Position numbers and translations under genes: made by a program. Shown piece by piece: positions 24,175-33,124 of a stretch of DNA of 64,000 nt; position 1 is the first letter of the stretch, and every line of letters starts with the position of its first letter. The DNA comes from Thiotrichaceae bacterium. GTDB taxonomy: Bacteria; Pseudomonadota; Gammaproteobacteria; SZUA-140. The notes beneath the pieces were generated by a model. It searched no databases and was not told where the DNA came from. It saw only the letters and a program-made list of their open reading frames with translations. The stretch lies in assembly GCA_002401765.2 (NCBI GenBank), contig NVTY02000035.1:44300-108299 (forward strand), given 5' to 3'.

Positions 24175-26829
24175 TTAACCCTCGATAATTCCTTCCCACT
24201 TCTCTTTATGGTGCTGCATTAAATAGGCAATCTCGATTGCGGACACCGCCGGACTATAAAGATAGCCCTGTATTTGGTCGAGCCCATTTTCATTAAGCAA
24301 CATCAGTTGAGCGCGCTCTTCTACCCCTTCGGCCACCACCTCTAGTTCCAGGCTATGTGCCAGTTGAATGATGCCACTGGCAATCGCTGCATCACTTGGA
24401 CTTTTATTAATGTCTTTGATAAAGCAACGGTCAATTTTAAGGACATCTAATGGGAGTTGCTTCAGATAGCGCATCGATGAAAACCCAGTGCCGAAATCAT
24501 CAATCGCAATTCTAATCCCCATCTCATGAAATTGCTGCAACAGCTTTGCTGTCTCATCAATGTTGTCGATTAACATGCCCTCTGTAATTTCTAACTCAAT
24601 TAGTCGCGTATTAACACCAGATGCCTTAATGATATCTTCCACTGTAGTGATAAAATCGGGCTGCTGAAACTGCCGAGCTGAGAGGTTAATGGCAACACGA
24701 AGATTAATCCCTTCTTTTTCCCACTTCGCTGCTTGCTCGCATGCGGTTGTTAACACCCATCGACCCACGTCGACAATCATACCAGTCTCTTCTAGCAGTG
24801 GAATAAAGTGCATGGGCGAAACATCCTTAAAGGTCTCGTGCTGCCACCGTAATAAAGCTTCGACACCGCTTACTTCACCACTACGAAGATCAATCTGGGG
24901 TTGGTATTTGAGTAAGAATTCTTGTTTTTTAATCGCCGTTCTTAAGGCCGTTTCAAGTGACAACCGCTCCATATCACGACTATGGTCATCCTGACTATAA
25001 AACTGGAATCTGTTCTTTCCTGATTCCTTGGCAAGATACATCGCCTTATCCGCTTTTTTTAACAGCGTTTGAGTATCGCGGCCATTCTCGGGCGCAAGCA
25101 CAATTCCGATACTGGTTGTGATATAAAACTCATGGCTATCAATTTTAAATACCTCTTCCATTGCCTCTAGTATTTTAACAGCAACGGGTCGTACATCACT
25201 TTTCTTTGCAATATCATTTAATATGATGGCGAATTCATCACCACCCAATCTCGCCACGGTATCGCCATCACGCACACAATTTACCAGACGTTCGCTGACA
25301 TGTTGCAACAGGTGATCACCGACATCATGACCTAAGGTGTCATTAATAATTTTAAATCGATCAAGGTCTAAAAAAAGGACTGCGACAGTACGTCCATTAC
25401 GAACCATTCGCGCCATTAATTGCGTTAATCGATCTTGCAATAATGCCCGATTGGGCAAACCGGTTAACGTGTCATGATGTGCGATATGAAACAGTTGCTG
25501 TTGTGCTTCCATTCGCTCAGAAATATCACGTCCCGTTGAGATGAAACTACACACCTTTCCATTATCATCTTTCACCGGTGTAATGGTTTTTTCTTCGTAA
25601 TAGTGGCTACCATCCTTACGCCGATTAATCACCACATCACTAAATATTTCACCCTTATGAAGAATCTTCCACATCCGTTTATAAAAGGCATCACTCTGTT
25701 CACCCGACTTTAAAAACCGGGGGGTTTTACCAATAACATCTTCAGAACTATAACCAGTCATCAGTTCAAAAGAGGGGTTAATATACTCAATATTTCCACT
25801 ATAGTTTGTGATCATCACGGCATCGGCCGTTTGCATAATGGCTCCGGATAATTTTTTCATCTCCTCATTGATTTTATGCTGCGCTGTTATGTCCTGCAAT
25901 GTTCCGATCATCATTATCGTCTCACCCTCATCATTAATTACCGGCGCACCCCGATGACGAACGAATAATAATTTTTTATCTGAGCGTAATATATGGTGTG
26001 TTACATCGTAAGAAATAGAATCATTAATCGCCAATGAAATGGTGTTCTTTATCGCCTCACGTTCATTTAGTGGGATCGAATTAATCAATTCTTTTTTATG
26101 CATCCTGCCAGCACAAGCCCCCAATCCCAAAATTTCTTTTGCCTGCGATGATAATTCACATTGATTTTCTGTTACAAACCACTCCCAATGACCTATCTGC
26201 GCAATGCGTTGTGCATCTGCAAGTCTTGCCCGACTTTGATCAAGGCTCCTATTCGTTTCAACAAGATCTTTCGTTCGTGCTGCTACCATTTTCTCCAGGC
26301 GACCTTTGTCTAAAGACAGCGCCTCTATTTTTTTAAGGTCGTCAAAGGCACGCAGTGCCACTAACGCCGTTGAGAAAAGTTTTTTTGCTGATAACTCAGT
26401 TTTATCTTTGAAGTCATTAATATCATATTGATGAATAATGTTAATTTCATCGTACTGATCTGGTGATCCTGTTCTTAAAATAATTCTCACAAACTGGTTT
26501 CCCAGTTCTTCACGAATATACTTCACTACCTCTAAGCCAGCATTAGCGGTTTCCATCACAACATCAAGCAGTACCAATGCCACATCAGGATGTTGTGCCA
26601 TCAACTGGCATGCTTGTGCACCCGAATAACCACTGATCACATCAACGGCACGGTTATGATAGGTAACACGGTTGAGCACCATTTTTGAAATAAGGTGGAC
26701 ATCTTCATCATCGTCAATCACCATTATCTTCCATCGATGCGCAGTTTCCTCCGCCATTGCAGCTATCTCACGGCTCTTTGATGTTCCTTTAGGTGTAATC
26801 ATTATTAGCCTCGCTTCATCATCATGCAC
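24175..26829 (-). CDS. Receiver-PAS-PAS-GGDEF-EAL c-di-GMP protein
   Basis: A soluble protein of 884 residues. The N-terminal receiver domain (about 33-165) reads IMVIDDDEDVHLISKM, LVLLDVVMETANAGLEVVKY and RIILRTGSPDQYDEINIIHQ; this variant (VVME, RIILRTG, YDINDFKDKTEL) is the one usually found with DUF3369, but here it is joined through a coiled coil to two PAS domains (about 205-440). GGDEF is intact (ARLGGDEFAIILND) with an I-site RDGD upstream. EAL is intact (VEALLRWQHE, NLSARQF, DDFGTGFSSMRYLK, AEGVEERAQLML). No TM segments. A cognate kinase is not adjacent; a LuxR-type response regulator lies upstream on the same strand 145 bp away. Confidence 0.9.
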   Translation of the reverse strand: MHDDEARLIMITPKGTSKSREIAAMAEETAHRWKIMVIDDDEDVHLISKMVLNRVTYHNRAVDVISGYSGAQACQLMAQHPDVALVLLDVVMETANAGLEVVKYIREELGNQFVRIILRTGSPDQYDEINIIHQYDINDFKDKTELSAKKLFSTALVALRAFDDLKKIEALSLDKGRLEKMVAARTKDLVETNRSLDQSRARLADAQRIAQIGHWEWFVTENQCELSSQAKEILGLGACAGRMHKKELINSIPLNEREAIKNTISLAINDSISYDVTHHILRSDKKLLFVRHRGAPVINDEGETIMMIGTLQDITAQHKINEEMKKLSGAIMQTADAVMITNYSGNIEYINPSFELMTGYSSEDVIGKTPRFLKSGEQSDAFYKRMWKILHKGEIFSDVVINRRKDGSHYYEEKTITPVKDDNGKVCSFISTGRDISERMEAQQQLFHIAHHDTLTGLPNRALLQDRLTQLMARMVRNGRTVAVLFLDLDRFKIINDTLGHDVGDHLLQHVSERLVNCVRDGDTVARLGGDEFAIILNDIAKKSDVRPVAVKILEAMEEVFKIDSHEFYITTSIGIVLAPENGRDTQTLLKKADKAMYLAKESGKNRFQFYSQDDHSRDMERLSLETALRTAIKKQEFLLKYQPQIDLRSGEVSGVEALLRWQHETFKDVSPMHFIPLLEETGMIVDVGRWVLTTACEQAAKWEKEGINLRVAINLSARQFQQPDFITTVEDIIKASGVNTRLIELEITEGMLIDNIDETAKLLQQFHEMGIRIAIDDFGTGFSSMRYLKQLPLDVLKIDRCFIKDINKSPSDAAIASGIIQLAHSLELEVVAEGVEERAQLMLLNENGLDQIQGYLYSPAVSAIEIAYLMQHHKEKWEGIIEG

Positions 26830-26974
26830 ATCAGGCCATCACCCTAATGTCGCTTCAATATATAGCGCTCGACTGCAGCCATCTCTAGATGACACAAACT
26901 ACCCAGCCTTAAACGGGGCACTAAGTAAAATTACGCATGAAGCACAAAAGCGCCCCATAAGTGGGCGAAAGGTA

Positions 26975-27613
26975 TTACGATGTGACGAGTAATAAGCGAA
27001 GTAAGTCGGAGTATCGTTTCACATTCATTTTATGAAGAATATTATTTCGATGATTTTCTACTGTTCTTAAACTTATTTTGAGGTTGCCAGCGATCTCTTT
27101 ATTGGTCTCACCAGAAAATAATCTATCTAGGATCTCATGTTCACGTTTTGTGAGTTTTTCCAAGTGGCGCTGAACATCGTCGCTGCCTTGCAAGCGATGC
27201 TTGCGAGGCGGGTATTTTTTCAATACCGCTTTCACACTTTTCAACAATTCCATCGCATCTAATGGTTTTTCCAAAAAATCGGCGGCACCATTAAGAATGG
27301 CATTCTTTGCCATCGGTATATTGCCAAAGGCTGAAATAAAAATGAGTGGTAGATGGATCTCACGTTGTGCCATGATCTTCTGCAGCTCCAGTCCATCAAT
27401 CTCAGGCATCATCATATCGGAGATCACACAAGCACCAAAACCAGCCTGATAATCAGCCAGAAATGTCGCCGCATTGCTAAAGCCCTTTACATCAAAATTG
27501 GCAGAGCGTAGCAGGGCAGTCAGATATTTAAGCATATCGTCATCGTCATCAATGACAAAAATAATGTCTGAACACAGCGATTTTGATTTATCAGCATCCA
27601 TGCGCGATCCCAT
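26975..27613 (-). CDS. FixJ/NarL-type response regulator with LuxR HTH
   Basis: A 212-residue DNA-binding response regulator. Receiver domain at about 17-130 with DDDDD pocket and phospho-acceptor in CVISDMMMPEIDGLELQ, plus the conserved Thr/Ser and Lys (FISAFGNIP, FLEKPLDAMEL). The LuxR-type helix-turn-helix is at about 147-205: LTKREHEILDRLFSGETNKE and ISLRTVENHRNNILHKMNVK. The layout is that of FixJ/TtrR proteins. It is followed by the receiver-GGDEF-EAL gene on the same strand, so the two may share a signal input. Target genes unknown. Confidence 0.86.
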   Translation of the reverse strand: MGSRMDADKSKSLCSDIIFVIDDDDDMLKYLTALLRSANFDVKGFSNAATFLADYQAGFGACVISDMMMPEIDGLELQKIMAQREIHLPLIFISAFGNIPMAKNAILNGAADFLEKPLDAMELLKSVKAVLKKYPPRKHRLQGSDDVQRHLEKLTKREHEILDRLFSGETNKEIAGNLKISLRTVENHRNNILHKMNVKRYSDLLRLLLVTS

Positions 27614-27799
27614 CCATTAGTTGCTCTATGAGCAACCATTCACCCCTGTCTCTTAATCCGAGGCTCCTTGAAATTTATCGGCCTACTAGGCCTCGGCTTG
27701 ATTGTCATAAACCAGCCCCCCACTCATTCATTCTAGGCTGCACCAAGCAGAGCAGTTGCCCTCGTTTTACGAACCGTGTAAAATCCGCCGCTCAATCAA

Positions 27800-28012
27800 T
27801 CGATGGTTCCTTAATTGGATTAAAATGGGAATTCACACTTATCAGTACCGCGATAAGTTAATGAAGCTGACCCCGCAACTGTAGTCGGTAAAGGTGTAAA
27901 GGGCAGGGGTCTACTACTGCTTAACCACTGAATATTCACACTATTTATGATGTGACTGTTTGGGAAGGTGCTTTACGCTTGTTCGAACCGAGAGCCAGGA
28001 GACCTACCCGCG
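27800..28012 (+). promoter_or_regulatory. Cobalamin (B12) riboswitch upstream of btuB
   Basis: Contains the conserved elements in order: AAAATGGGAATTCACACT near the 5' side, GCTGACCCCGCAACTGT (27867-27883), and the B12 box GAGCCAGGAGACCTACCCG (27992-28010). The spacing fits an AdoCbl-type aptamer. Downstream, 28126-28133 (TTAAACAG) can pair with 28151-28158 (CTGTTTAA), which abuts the GGAG ribosome-binding site of btuB at 28160-28163; this suggests control of translation initiation. The five btu-region genes downstream would be repressed when B12 is abundant. Confidence 0.88.
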
Positions 28013-28125
28013 ATGCGTTGTTGTTCGTCTACACGGGGGTGTTGCTGGCGATCGAGTAAAGCCAGCACCTTCTGCTCGCCTATTCGTTCACCCAATCACA
28101 TCTGTATGCGGCACGGAATCATCCG

Positions 28126-28163
28126 TTAAACAGCGCTTTTGTTTTAATTTCTGTTTAATGGAG
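28126..28163 (+). promoter_or_regulatory. Probable riboswitch expression platform at the btuB ribosome-binding site
   Basis: Perfect 8-bp inverted repeat TTAAACAG/CTGTTTAA directly followed by TGGAG, six bases before the btuB ATG. No T-run follows, so translational rather than transcriptional control is the better reading. The pairing with aptamer loops was not worked out. Confidence 0.5.
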
Positions 28164-28169
28164 TTACAC

Positions 28170-30011
28170 ATGCGTAAGCTTTCTATTCTGGTGGCAGCTG
28201 GGCTGGTACAGCCACTACTGACATTTTCACCAGCAGCACTTGCTGACACCACGGTGTCACTTCCCCCGATCGTGATTAGTGCCTCACGTATTGAGCAACC
28301 TATCACTAGCGTCGGCTCATCTGTAGTGCTACTAGCGGCCGATGAGCTGCGCGAACGTGGCGTTAAATATGTTGCCGATGCGCTCTTAGAGGTGCCGTCA
28401 CTGCTAGTCACCTCAACCGGTAATCGCGGCAGTCAGACCCAAATCCGTATGCGTGGCAGCGAAGCCAACCATATACTGATATTGGTCGATGGTATCCGCA
28501 TGAGTGATGCCGCTACTGGAGAGTTTGACCTGACACAAATGACGCTCGAAGGGATCGAAAAAATTGAAGTCCTAATGGGCCCACAAAGCACACTCTATGG
28601 TAATGACGCCGCTGCTGGCGTGATTAGCATTACCACCATAAAAGGAAAAGATGGCTTCAAGGGTAACGTCAATGTAACGGTTGGCGCGCTCGGTTCACGT
28701 TCAACCGCCACCCAAATCAGCGATGGTTATAATGGCTGGCACTACATGGTCGCCACCAGCAACCTCACCACCGATGGCATTTCTGCCGCCAATGAAAAAA
28801 ATGGCAATAGTGAAAAAGATGGCTTTGAGCAAGAGGGCTACAAACTAAAGGCCGGTTATGATCATGACTCATTTCAGACCTGGATTAACTTTAACCAAAA
28901 CGACTCGGCCTACGAATTTGATGGTTGGGATGGGCTCAATGGTGTCGCTACCGATAGCACTACCAACAAGCAAGACCAAAAGACACAAGGCATCGCATGG
29001 ACAATTGCAGCCCCAGCCATAAATGGTCGCCTAAAGAGTCAGCTTCAATTTTCAAATACAAAAAATAACACGGAATCCGATGCTGGATTTGGGCCTTCAT
29101 TTAGGTATACCGATCGTGATGTGATCGACTATCAGGGCAGCTTTGTTCTTAGCGAGAATCACACCCTTCAATATGGTGCTGAATCAACTAATGAATCATT
29201 TAGGTCTGCCTCTTTTAAGCATGACCTGAGCATGACGGGTGCTTATCTACAGTTGCTAAGCAACTTCGGTAGCCTTGATGTTTCACTCAGTGCTCGCAGT
29301 GAAAATCATGATAATTTTGGCCGCCATAGCACCCACCGTGCAACCCTCTCTTACAAGCTCGATAGTACATGGCGCATTAAAAGCACCTACGGCACAGGCT
29401 TTAAGACACCCACGTTGACCGAGCTTCATGACGCTACCTGGGGCACCAACAACCCACTGTTAAAACCTGAAGAAAGTGCGAGTGCTGAGGTTGGCCTGGA
29501 ATACCGTACCAACAACTACTACAACAGCATTACGCTGTTCAAACATGAAACCAGCAACCTAATTCGCTCTGTCGGTGCCTGGCCCAACAGCCAATTGGAA
29601 AATGTAAATAAGGCTGATAACACCGGTATAGAATTAACAGCCGGAACATCATGGGGCGAGTTCGAAGTTAACAGTGCCTTTACCTGGCTCGATGCCAGCG
29701 AAACAGATACCACTGGTATTGAAAGTGAACGCCTACGTGTACCAAAGCTTGCGAGCAACATCACTGCCAGCTACCAACTAACCAATGGCCGCATCTGGGG
29801 GCAAGCACTTTATCGTGATGAGATCCTCGACATTGGTGCCAACACTGTGCCGGATTACTGGCTGTTTCATATCGGTGCAAGCTATGATGTCACTAACAAC
29901 ATGACATTAAGTGGGCGCGTCGAAAACCTTGCGGATAAAGACTATGAAGAGATCTTTAGCTACGGCACTCGTGGCCGTACTGGCTCTGTTTCCGTCGCTT
30001 GGCGCTTCTAG
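28170..30011 (+). CDS. btuB: TonB-dependent cobalamin outer-membrane receptor BtuB
   Basis: Outer-membrane transporter for vitamin B12, 613 residues. The start is the ATG at 28170 with GGAG upstream; the frame is open further 5' but that part is the riboswitch. The signal peptide MRKLSILVAAGLVQPLLTFS ends PAALA. A plug domain follows (SASRIEQPITSVGSSVVLLA... TQIRMRGSEANHILILVDGI... GPQSTLYGNDAAAGVISITT), and then a beta-barrel ending in a C-terminal Phe (GSVSVAWRF), as expected for BAM insertion. Riboswitch and btuFCD context decide the ligand. A TonB box near the mature start is not certain. The last 68 bp overlap btuF. Confidence 0.92.
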   Translation: MRKLSILVAAGLVQPLLTFSPAALADTTVSLPPIVISASRIEQPITSVGSSVVLLAADELRERGVKYVADALLEVPSLLVTSTGNRGSQTQIRMRGSEANHILILVDGIRMSDAATGEFDLTQMTLEGIEKIEVLMGPQSTLYGNDAAAGVISITTIKGKDGFKGNVNVTVGALGSRSTATQISDGYNGWHYMVATSNLTTDGISAANEKNGNSEKDGFEQEGYKLKAGYDHDSFQTWINFNQNDSAYEFDGWDGLNGVATDSTTNKQDQKTQGIAWTIAAPAINGRLKSQLQFSNTKNNTESDAGFGPSFRYTDRDVIDYQGSFVLSENHTLQYGAESTNESFRSASFKHDLSMTGAYLQLLSNFGSLDVSLSARSENHDNFGRHSTHRATLSYKLDSTWRIKSTYGTGFKTPTLTELHDATWGTNNPLLKPEESASAEVGLEYRTNNYYNSITLFKHETSNLIRSVGAWPNSQLENVNKADNTGIELTAGTSWGEFEVNSAFTWLDASETDTTGIESERLRVPKLASNITASYQLTNGRIWGQALYRDEILDIGANTVPDYWLFHIGASYDVTNNMTLSGRVENLADKDYEEIFSYGTRGRTGSVSVAWRF

Positions 30012-30732
30012 CCCACCGGCTAAAATCCTCTCACTCGACCTGTGCAGTGACTGGCTACTGGCAAAGTATGCCGGTCGCTCACAGGTTGTGGCGCTATCAC
30101 CACTGCTAAAACAGTATCCCGTTGAGTGGATGGGTGATGCGTGGCCAATTCATAACGGCTCACTGGAACAGATCCTTCAATTAAAACCCGACCTAATATT
30201 GAGTGGTGAATACAATGCGTTGATCCTGCGTCAACGTCTCATCAGTCTCGGCTTTCGCGTGGAGATACTGACTTTGCCACGTACATTGCCCGCAGTCGTA
30301 GAATACGAACAACGCTTTCTCTCCTTGGTAGGGCTGCCAATCACACTGGCAAGCCAGCCACCACCAGCAGTCGAACCATCAAGCCAATCTGCTCGACTAC
30401 TGTTGCTCGGTGCCAATGGCATCGGTACTGGCCTGCAGACGTTTGAACACGATGTCATTCAACAAGCAGGGTGGCGCAACTACCTTGAGTCGGATGGTTA
30501 CCGCTCGCTTGATCTCGAACAACTGGTCACCGACCCGCCCGATGCGGTGATGTGGTCGGCACCCAAATCACCCGCGCTCGCCAACCAGTTTGCCAAACAT
30601 CCCGCGCTGCACCACGCCATCCCAGAAAACCAGTGGCTCAGTAGCAACTACTGGCACTGGCAATGCCCCGGGCCATGGACGTGGCAATTGATCGAACAAC
30701 TGCAGGAGCAGCGCATGCAATGGGCAGGTTAA
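29944..30732 (+). CDS. btuF: Periplasmic cobalamin-binding protein BtuF-like
   Basis: Periplasmic binding protein of the B12 ABC transporter, 262 residues. The signal peptide MKRSLATALVAVLALFPSLG is encoded entirely within the overlap with the end of btuB, an unusual 68-bp same-strand overlap. The body matches the helical-backbone type (FepB/BtuF): ILSLDLCSDWLLAKY, LEQILQLKPDLILSGEYNAL, and the C-terminal ENQWLSSNYWHWQCPGPWTW. It is somewhat short, as BtuF proteins are. The stop lies 10 bp past the btuC start, indicating translational coupling. Confidence 0.85.
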   Translation: MKRSLATALVAVLALFPSLGASSPPAKILSLDLCSDWLLAKYAGRSQVVALSPLLKQYPVEWMGDAWPIHNGSLEQILQLKPDLILSGEYNALILRQRLISLGFRVEILTLPRTLPAVVEYEQRFLSLVGLPITLASQPPPAVEPSSQSARLLLLGANGIGTGLQTFEHDVIQQAGWRNYLESDGYRSLDLEQLVTDPPDAVMWSAPKSPALANQFAKHPALHHAIPENQWLSSNYWHWQCPGPWTWQLIEQLQEQRMQWAG

Positions 30733-31730
30733 TCAGGCTAATTGAAACCTATCTAACACCACTGCTGGTGTTTGCCTTGCTCCTCGTCGCCTCGGTTTCT
30801 CTGAGCTTTGGCTCCACTGCTTCCGTTAGCATATTCGGTGGTATCAGTGACTGGCTACAGGGCGAAACCACTCAGGCGGCGCTGATCATCGGCGAAATTC
30901 GCCTACCGCGTACATTATTGGCGCTGATCATAGGCGCAGCGCTTGGATTAAGTGGCGCTGCATTGCAGGGGCTATTGCGTAATCCACTAGCAGAACCGGG
31001 CCTGGTCGGCGCCAGCCAGGGCGCAGCGCTCGGAGCAGCCACGGTCTTTTATTATGGTGTCTTTGCTGGCCTTGGGACATTGGCTACCGCCGTCGCGGGG
31101 CTACTCGGTGCCGCTGCCGCGCTGCTCTTTATGTTGCTGCTCGCTGGCTCCGGCAGACCCGCGCTAGTGATTATGGCGGGGCTTGCGATCTCAACCGTGG
31201 CCGGTGCCGCACTCGCAGTGGTGCTCAACTTCGCACCCAATCCGTACGCGATGCAAGAGCTGGTTTTCTGGCTGATGGGCTCTGTTTCCAACCGAGGTTT
31301 AGATAGTCTTATCATTCTATTTCCAGCGCTGATTATTGGGTCCGCATTAATTTTATCGCAAAGGCGACTACTCGCGGCACTGTCACTTGGCGAAAAAGTC
31401 GCGGAAAGCCTCGGTCAATCAGTCAAAAAAGGCAGCCATATTATTGTATTAGGTACTGCCTGCCTGATTGGCGCTTCAGTCTCAGTAGCGGGAACGATCG
31501 GTTTTGTTGGCCTGCTAGTACCACACATGTTGCGCCCCTTTGTCGGCCATCGGCCAGACCGACTATTGATTCCCGCCGCACTGCTCGGTGCGATCCTGGT
31601 TTGTGTCGCCGATATCGCCGTACGCGCCATGCCGTTCGGCCAAGAACTCAAACTCGGCGTTTTGACCTCACTGATCGGTGCGCCATTTTTTGTCTGGTTA
31701 GTGTGGAAGGAGCGTAAACGATGGCTCTGA
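30720..31730 (+). CDS. btuC: FecCD/BtuC-type ABC permease for cobalamin
   Basis: Inner-membrane permease, 336 residues, about ten TM helices. The start chosen is the ATG at 30720, with AGGAG about 10 bases upstream and 13 bp overlap with btuF; an upstream ATG lacks support. Family signatures: GEIRLPRTLLALIIGAALGL, SGAALQGLLRNPLAEPGLVG (the conserved loop of FecCD permeases), ELVFWLMGSV, and GTIGFVGLLVPHMLRPFVGH near the coupling helix. B12 specificity is from context. Confidence 0.9.
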   Translation: MGRLIRLIETYLTPLLVFALLLVASVSLSFGSTASVSIFGGISDWLQGETTQAALIIGEIRLPRTLLALIIGAALGLSGAALQGLLRNPLAEPGLVGASQGAALGAATVFYYGVFAGLGTLATAVAGLLGAAAALLFMLLLAGSGRPALVIMAGLAISTVAGAALAVVLNFAPNPYAMQELVFWLMGSVSNRGLDSLIILFPALIIGSALILSQRRLLAALSLGEKVAESLGQSVKKGSHIIVLGTACLIGASVSVAGTIGFVGLLVPHMLRPFVGHRPDRLLIPAALLGAILVCVADIAVRAMPFGQELKLGVLTSLIGAPFFVWLVWKERKRWL

Positions 31731-32449
31731 TTTCAATAAAGAATCTGACCGTCGAGCAGCGCCTCAAGGCCGTCTCGCTCGAACTGAATCGCGGCGAATT
31801 GCTGGGACTGATCGGTGCCAACGGGGCAGGGAAGTCGACACTGCTACATGCGATTGCCGGGCTGCAATCGACAACGGGGGATATCGCTATCGAAGACCGC
31901 CGGCTCGATACCATCCCGCCACACGAGCGCGCGCGCCTCATTGGCATTCAACCGCAGGCCGTCAGTAGTGCGTGGGCATTAACCGTTACCGATATCGTTG
32001 CGCTCGGCCGCATGCCGTGGGGTGATGAAGATCAAGCCGCGATTGATCGCGCCATTGAACGAGCAGGGATCGATGAATTCCGCGACCGCAATATCGACCA
32101 TCTCTCCGGCGGCGAACGCGCACGCGTATGGCTGGCGCGAGTTTTGGCAGGAGAACCGCAACTGCTACTGGCCGATGAGCCAATCGCCAGCCTCGATATT
32201 CATTACCAACTGGCGGTGATGGAGGTTCTGAAAAACTATTCACGTGAAGAGAAGGGGGTGATCGTCGCGATTCATGACCTCAGTCTCGCGGCACGTTTTT
32301 GTGATCGGCTCTGTCTACTCAACAAAGGAGAGCTGATCGCCCTCGGTACTCCCAAAGAGGTGCTCACAGAAGAACGACTCTCCACCGCCTACGGCATTCC
32401 GGTCGATATTGATCTTGATCGTGATCCGCCCGTGGTTTTACCGAGGTAA
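31721..32449 (+). CDS. btuD: ABC transporter ATP-binding protein for cobalamin
   Basis: A 242-residue ATPase of the BtuCDF transporter. Walker A GANGAGKST (about residues 33-41), Q-loop IGIQPQAVSS, signature LSGGERARVWLARVLAG, Walker B LLLADEPIASLD, and the H-loop His in VIVAIHDLSLA are all present. It overlaps btuC by 10 bp. It is adjacent (6 bp) to the PduO-like gene. Confidence 0.92.
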   Translation: MALISIKNLTVEQRLKAVSLELNRGELLGLIGANGAGKSTLLHAIAGLQSTTGDIAIEDRRLDTIPPHERARLIGIQPQAVSSAWALTVTDIVALGRMPWGDEDQAAIDRAIERAGIDEFRDRNIDHLSGGERARVWLARVLAGEPQLLLADEPIASLDIHYQLAVMEVLKNYSREEKGVIVAIHDLSLAARFCDRLCLLNKGELIALGTPKEVLTEERLSTAYGIPVDIDLDRDPPVVLPR

Positions 32450-32455
32450 TCATTG

Positions 32456-33013
32456 ATGGCGCTAAAAAAGTCGGGCAATATCGATGAACTCTGCTATCCC
32501 TTTATTTATGAGGCCTCATATCTGTGTGACTTTGAAGTCGCGACCGATGAACTTTGTAATCACCTCGGCGGTATTGTCGGCCTATTAGCCGACAATCACG
32601 ATGATATCGCCACTGATCTCAAGCAACTTCAACCACTCATCTATCACCTTAACGGTTCAATCCGTGGTCGACTAGCGCTCGAAGAGGCTGATCTCCAGTG
32701 GTTAATGACTCGCTATCATCACTACCAAAAAGAGGTCGCCGAGACCATCAACGGCTTTGTGTTGCCACGTGGCCCTGCGCCATCCCCGCAACTGCACCTC
32801 GCACGCTCAGCGGCCAAAAAAGCGATCCGCCTGATGGTACGTATCGACCAGGAGGGGGTTGAAGTGCCCGAACGCCTGCACCGTTTCTGTAACCTCTTAT
32901 GTAATTTCTTTTTTGTATTGGCGCTGGTCAACAACCGACGCCAGGGCTTTGTCGAGACGGCGTTTGTTAGCAAGAGTTACGGTCGCACTAGAAAGAGAGG
33001 CAGCTCGCAGTAA
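32456..33013 (+). CDS. Degenerate PduO-type cobalamin adenosyltransferase-like protein
   Basis: A 185-residue protein, last gene of the btu operon, with GAGG before its ATG. The C-terminal half follows the PduO/MMAB pattern: LHLARSAAKKAIRLMVRIDQ corresponds to (H)xARxxxRRAER, and HRFCNLLCNFFFVLALVNNR corresponds to the YLNRLSDxLFxxAR helix. Key positions differ: the RR-x-E of active enzymes reads KK-x-I, and the N-terminal ATP-binding TGDxGxTxL motif is missing. It therefore looks like a PduO fold that has lost ATP binding. Position after BtuD suggests it receives or buffers incoming cobalamin, or regulates its use; that is inference. It could also be a divergent active enzyme. Confidence 0.6.
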   Translation: MALKKSGNIDELCYPFIYEASYLCDFEVATDELCNHLGGIVGLLADNHDDIATDLKQLQPLIYHLNGSIRGRLALEEADLQWLMTRYHHYQKEVAETINGFVLPRGPAPSPQLHLARSAAKKAIRLMVRIDQEGVEVPERLHRFCNLLCNFFFVLALVNNRRQGFVETAFVSKSYGRTRKRGSSQ

Positions 33014-33124
33014 ATACCTTCTCCTCGCCATGACACGCAAATAAATTATAGGTCAGCCCAGCTCCCATCGCGATGTAATCTATCAACCAACGCTAAAATC
33101 GTGTGATCCAGCTATAATGGTGCC

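Noticed and set aside
32238..32253. TTCACGTGAA core inside btuD as a parS site
   Set aside because: Only the inner 10 bases match; the outer three on each side do not fit the 16-mer.
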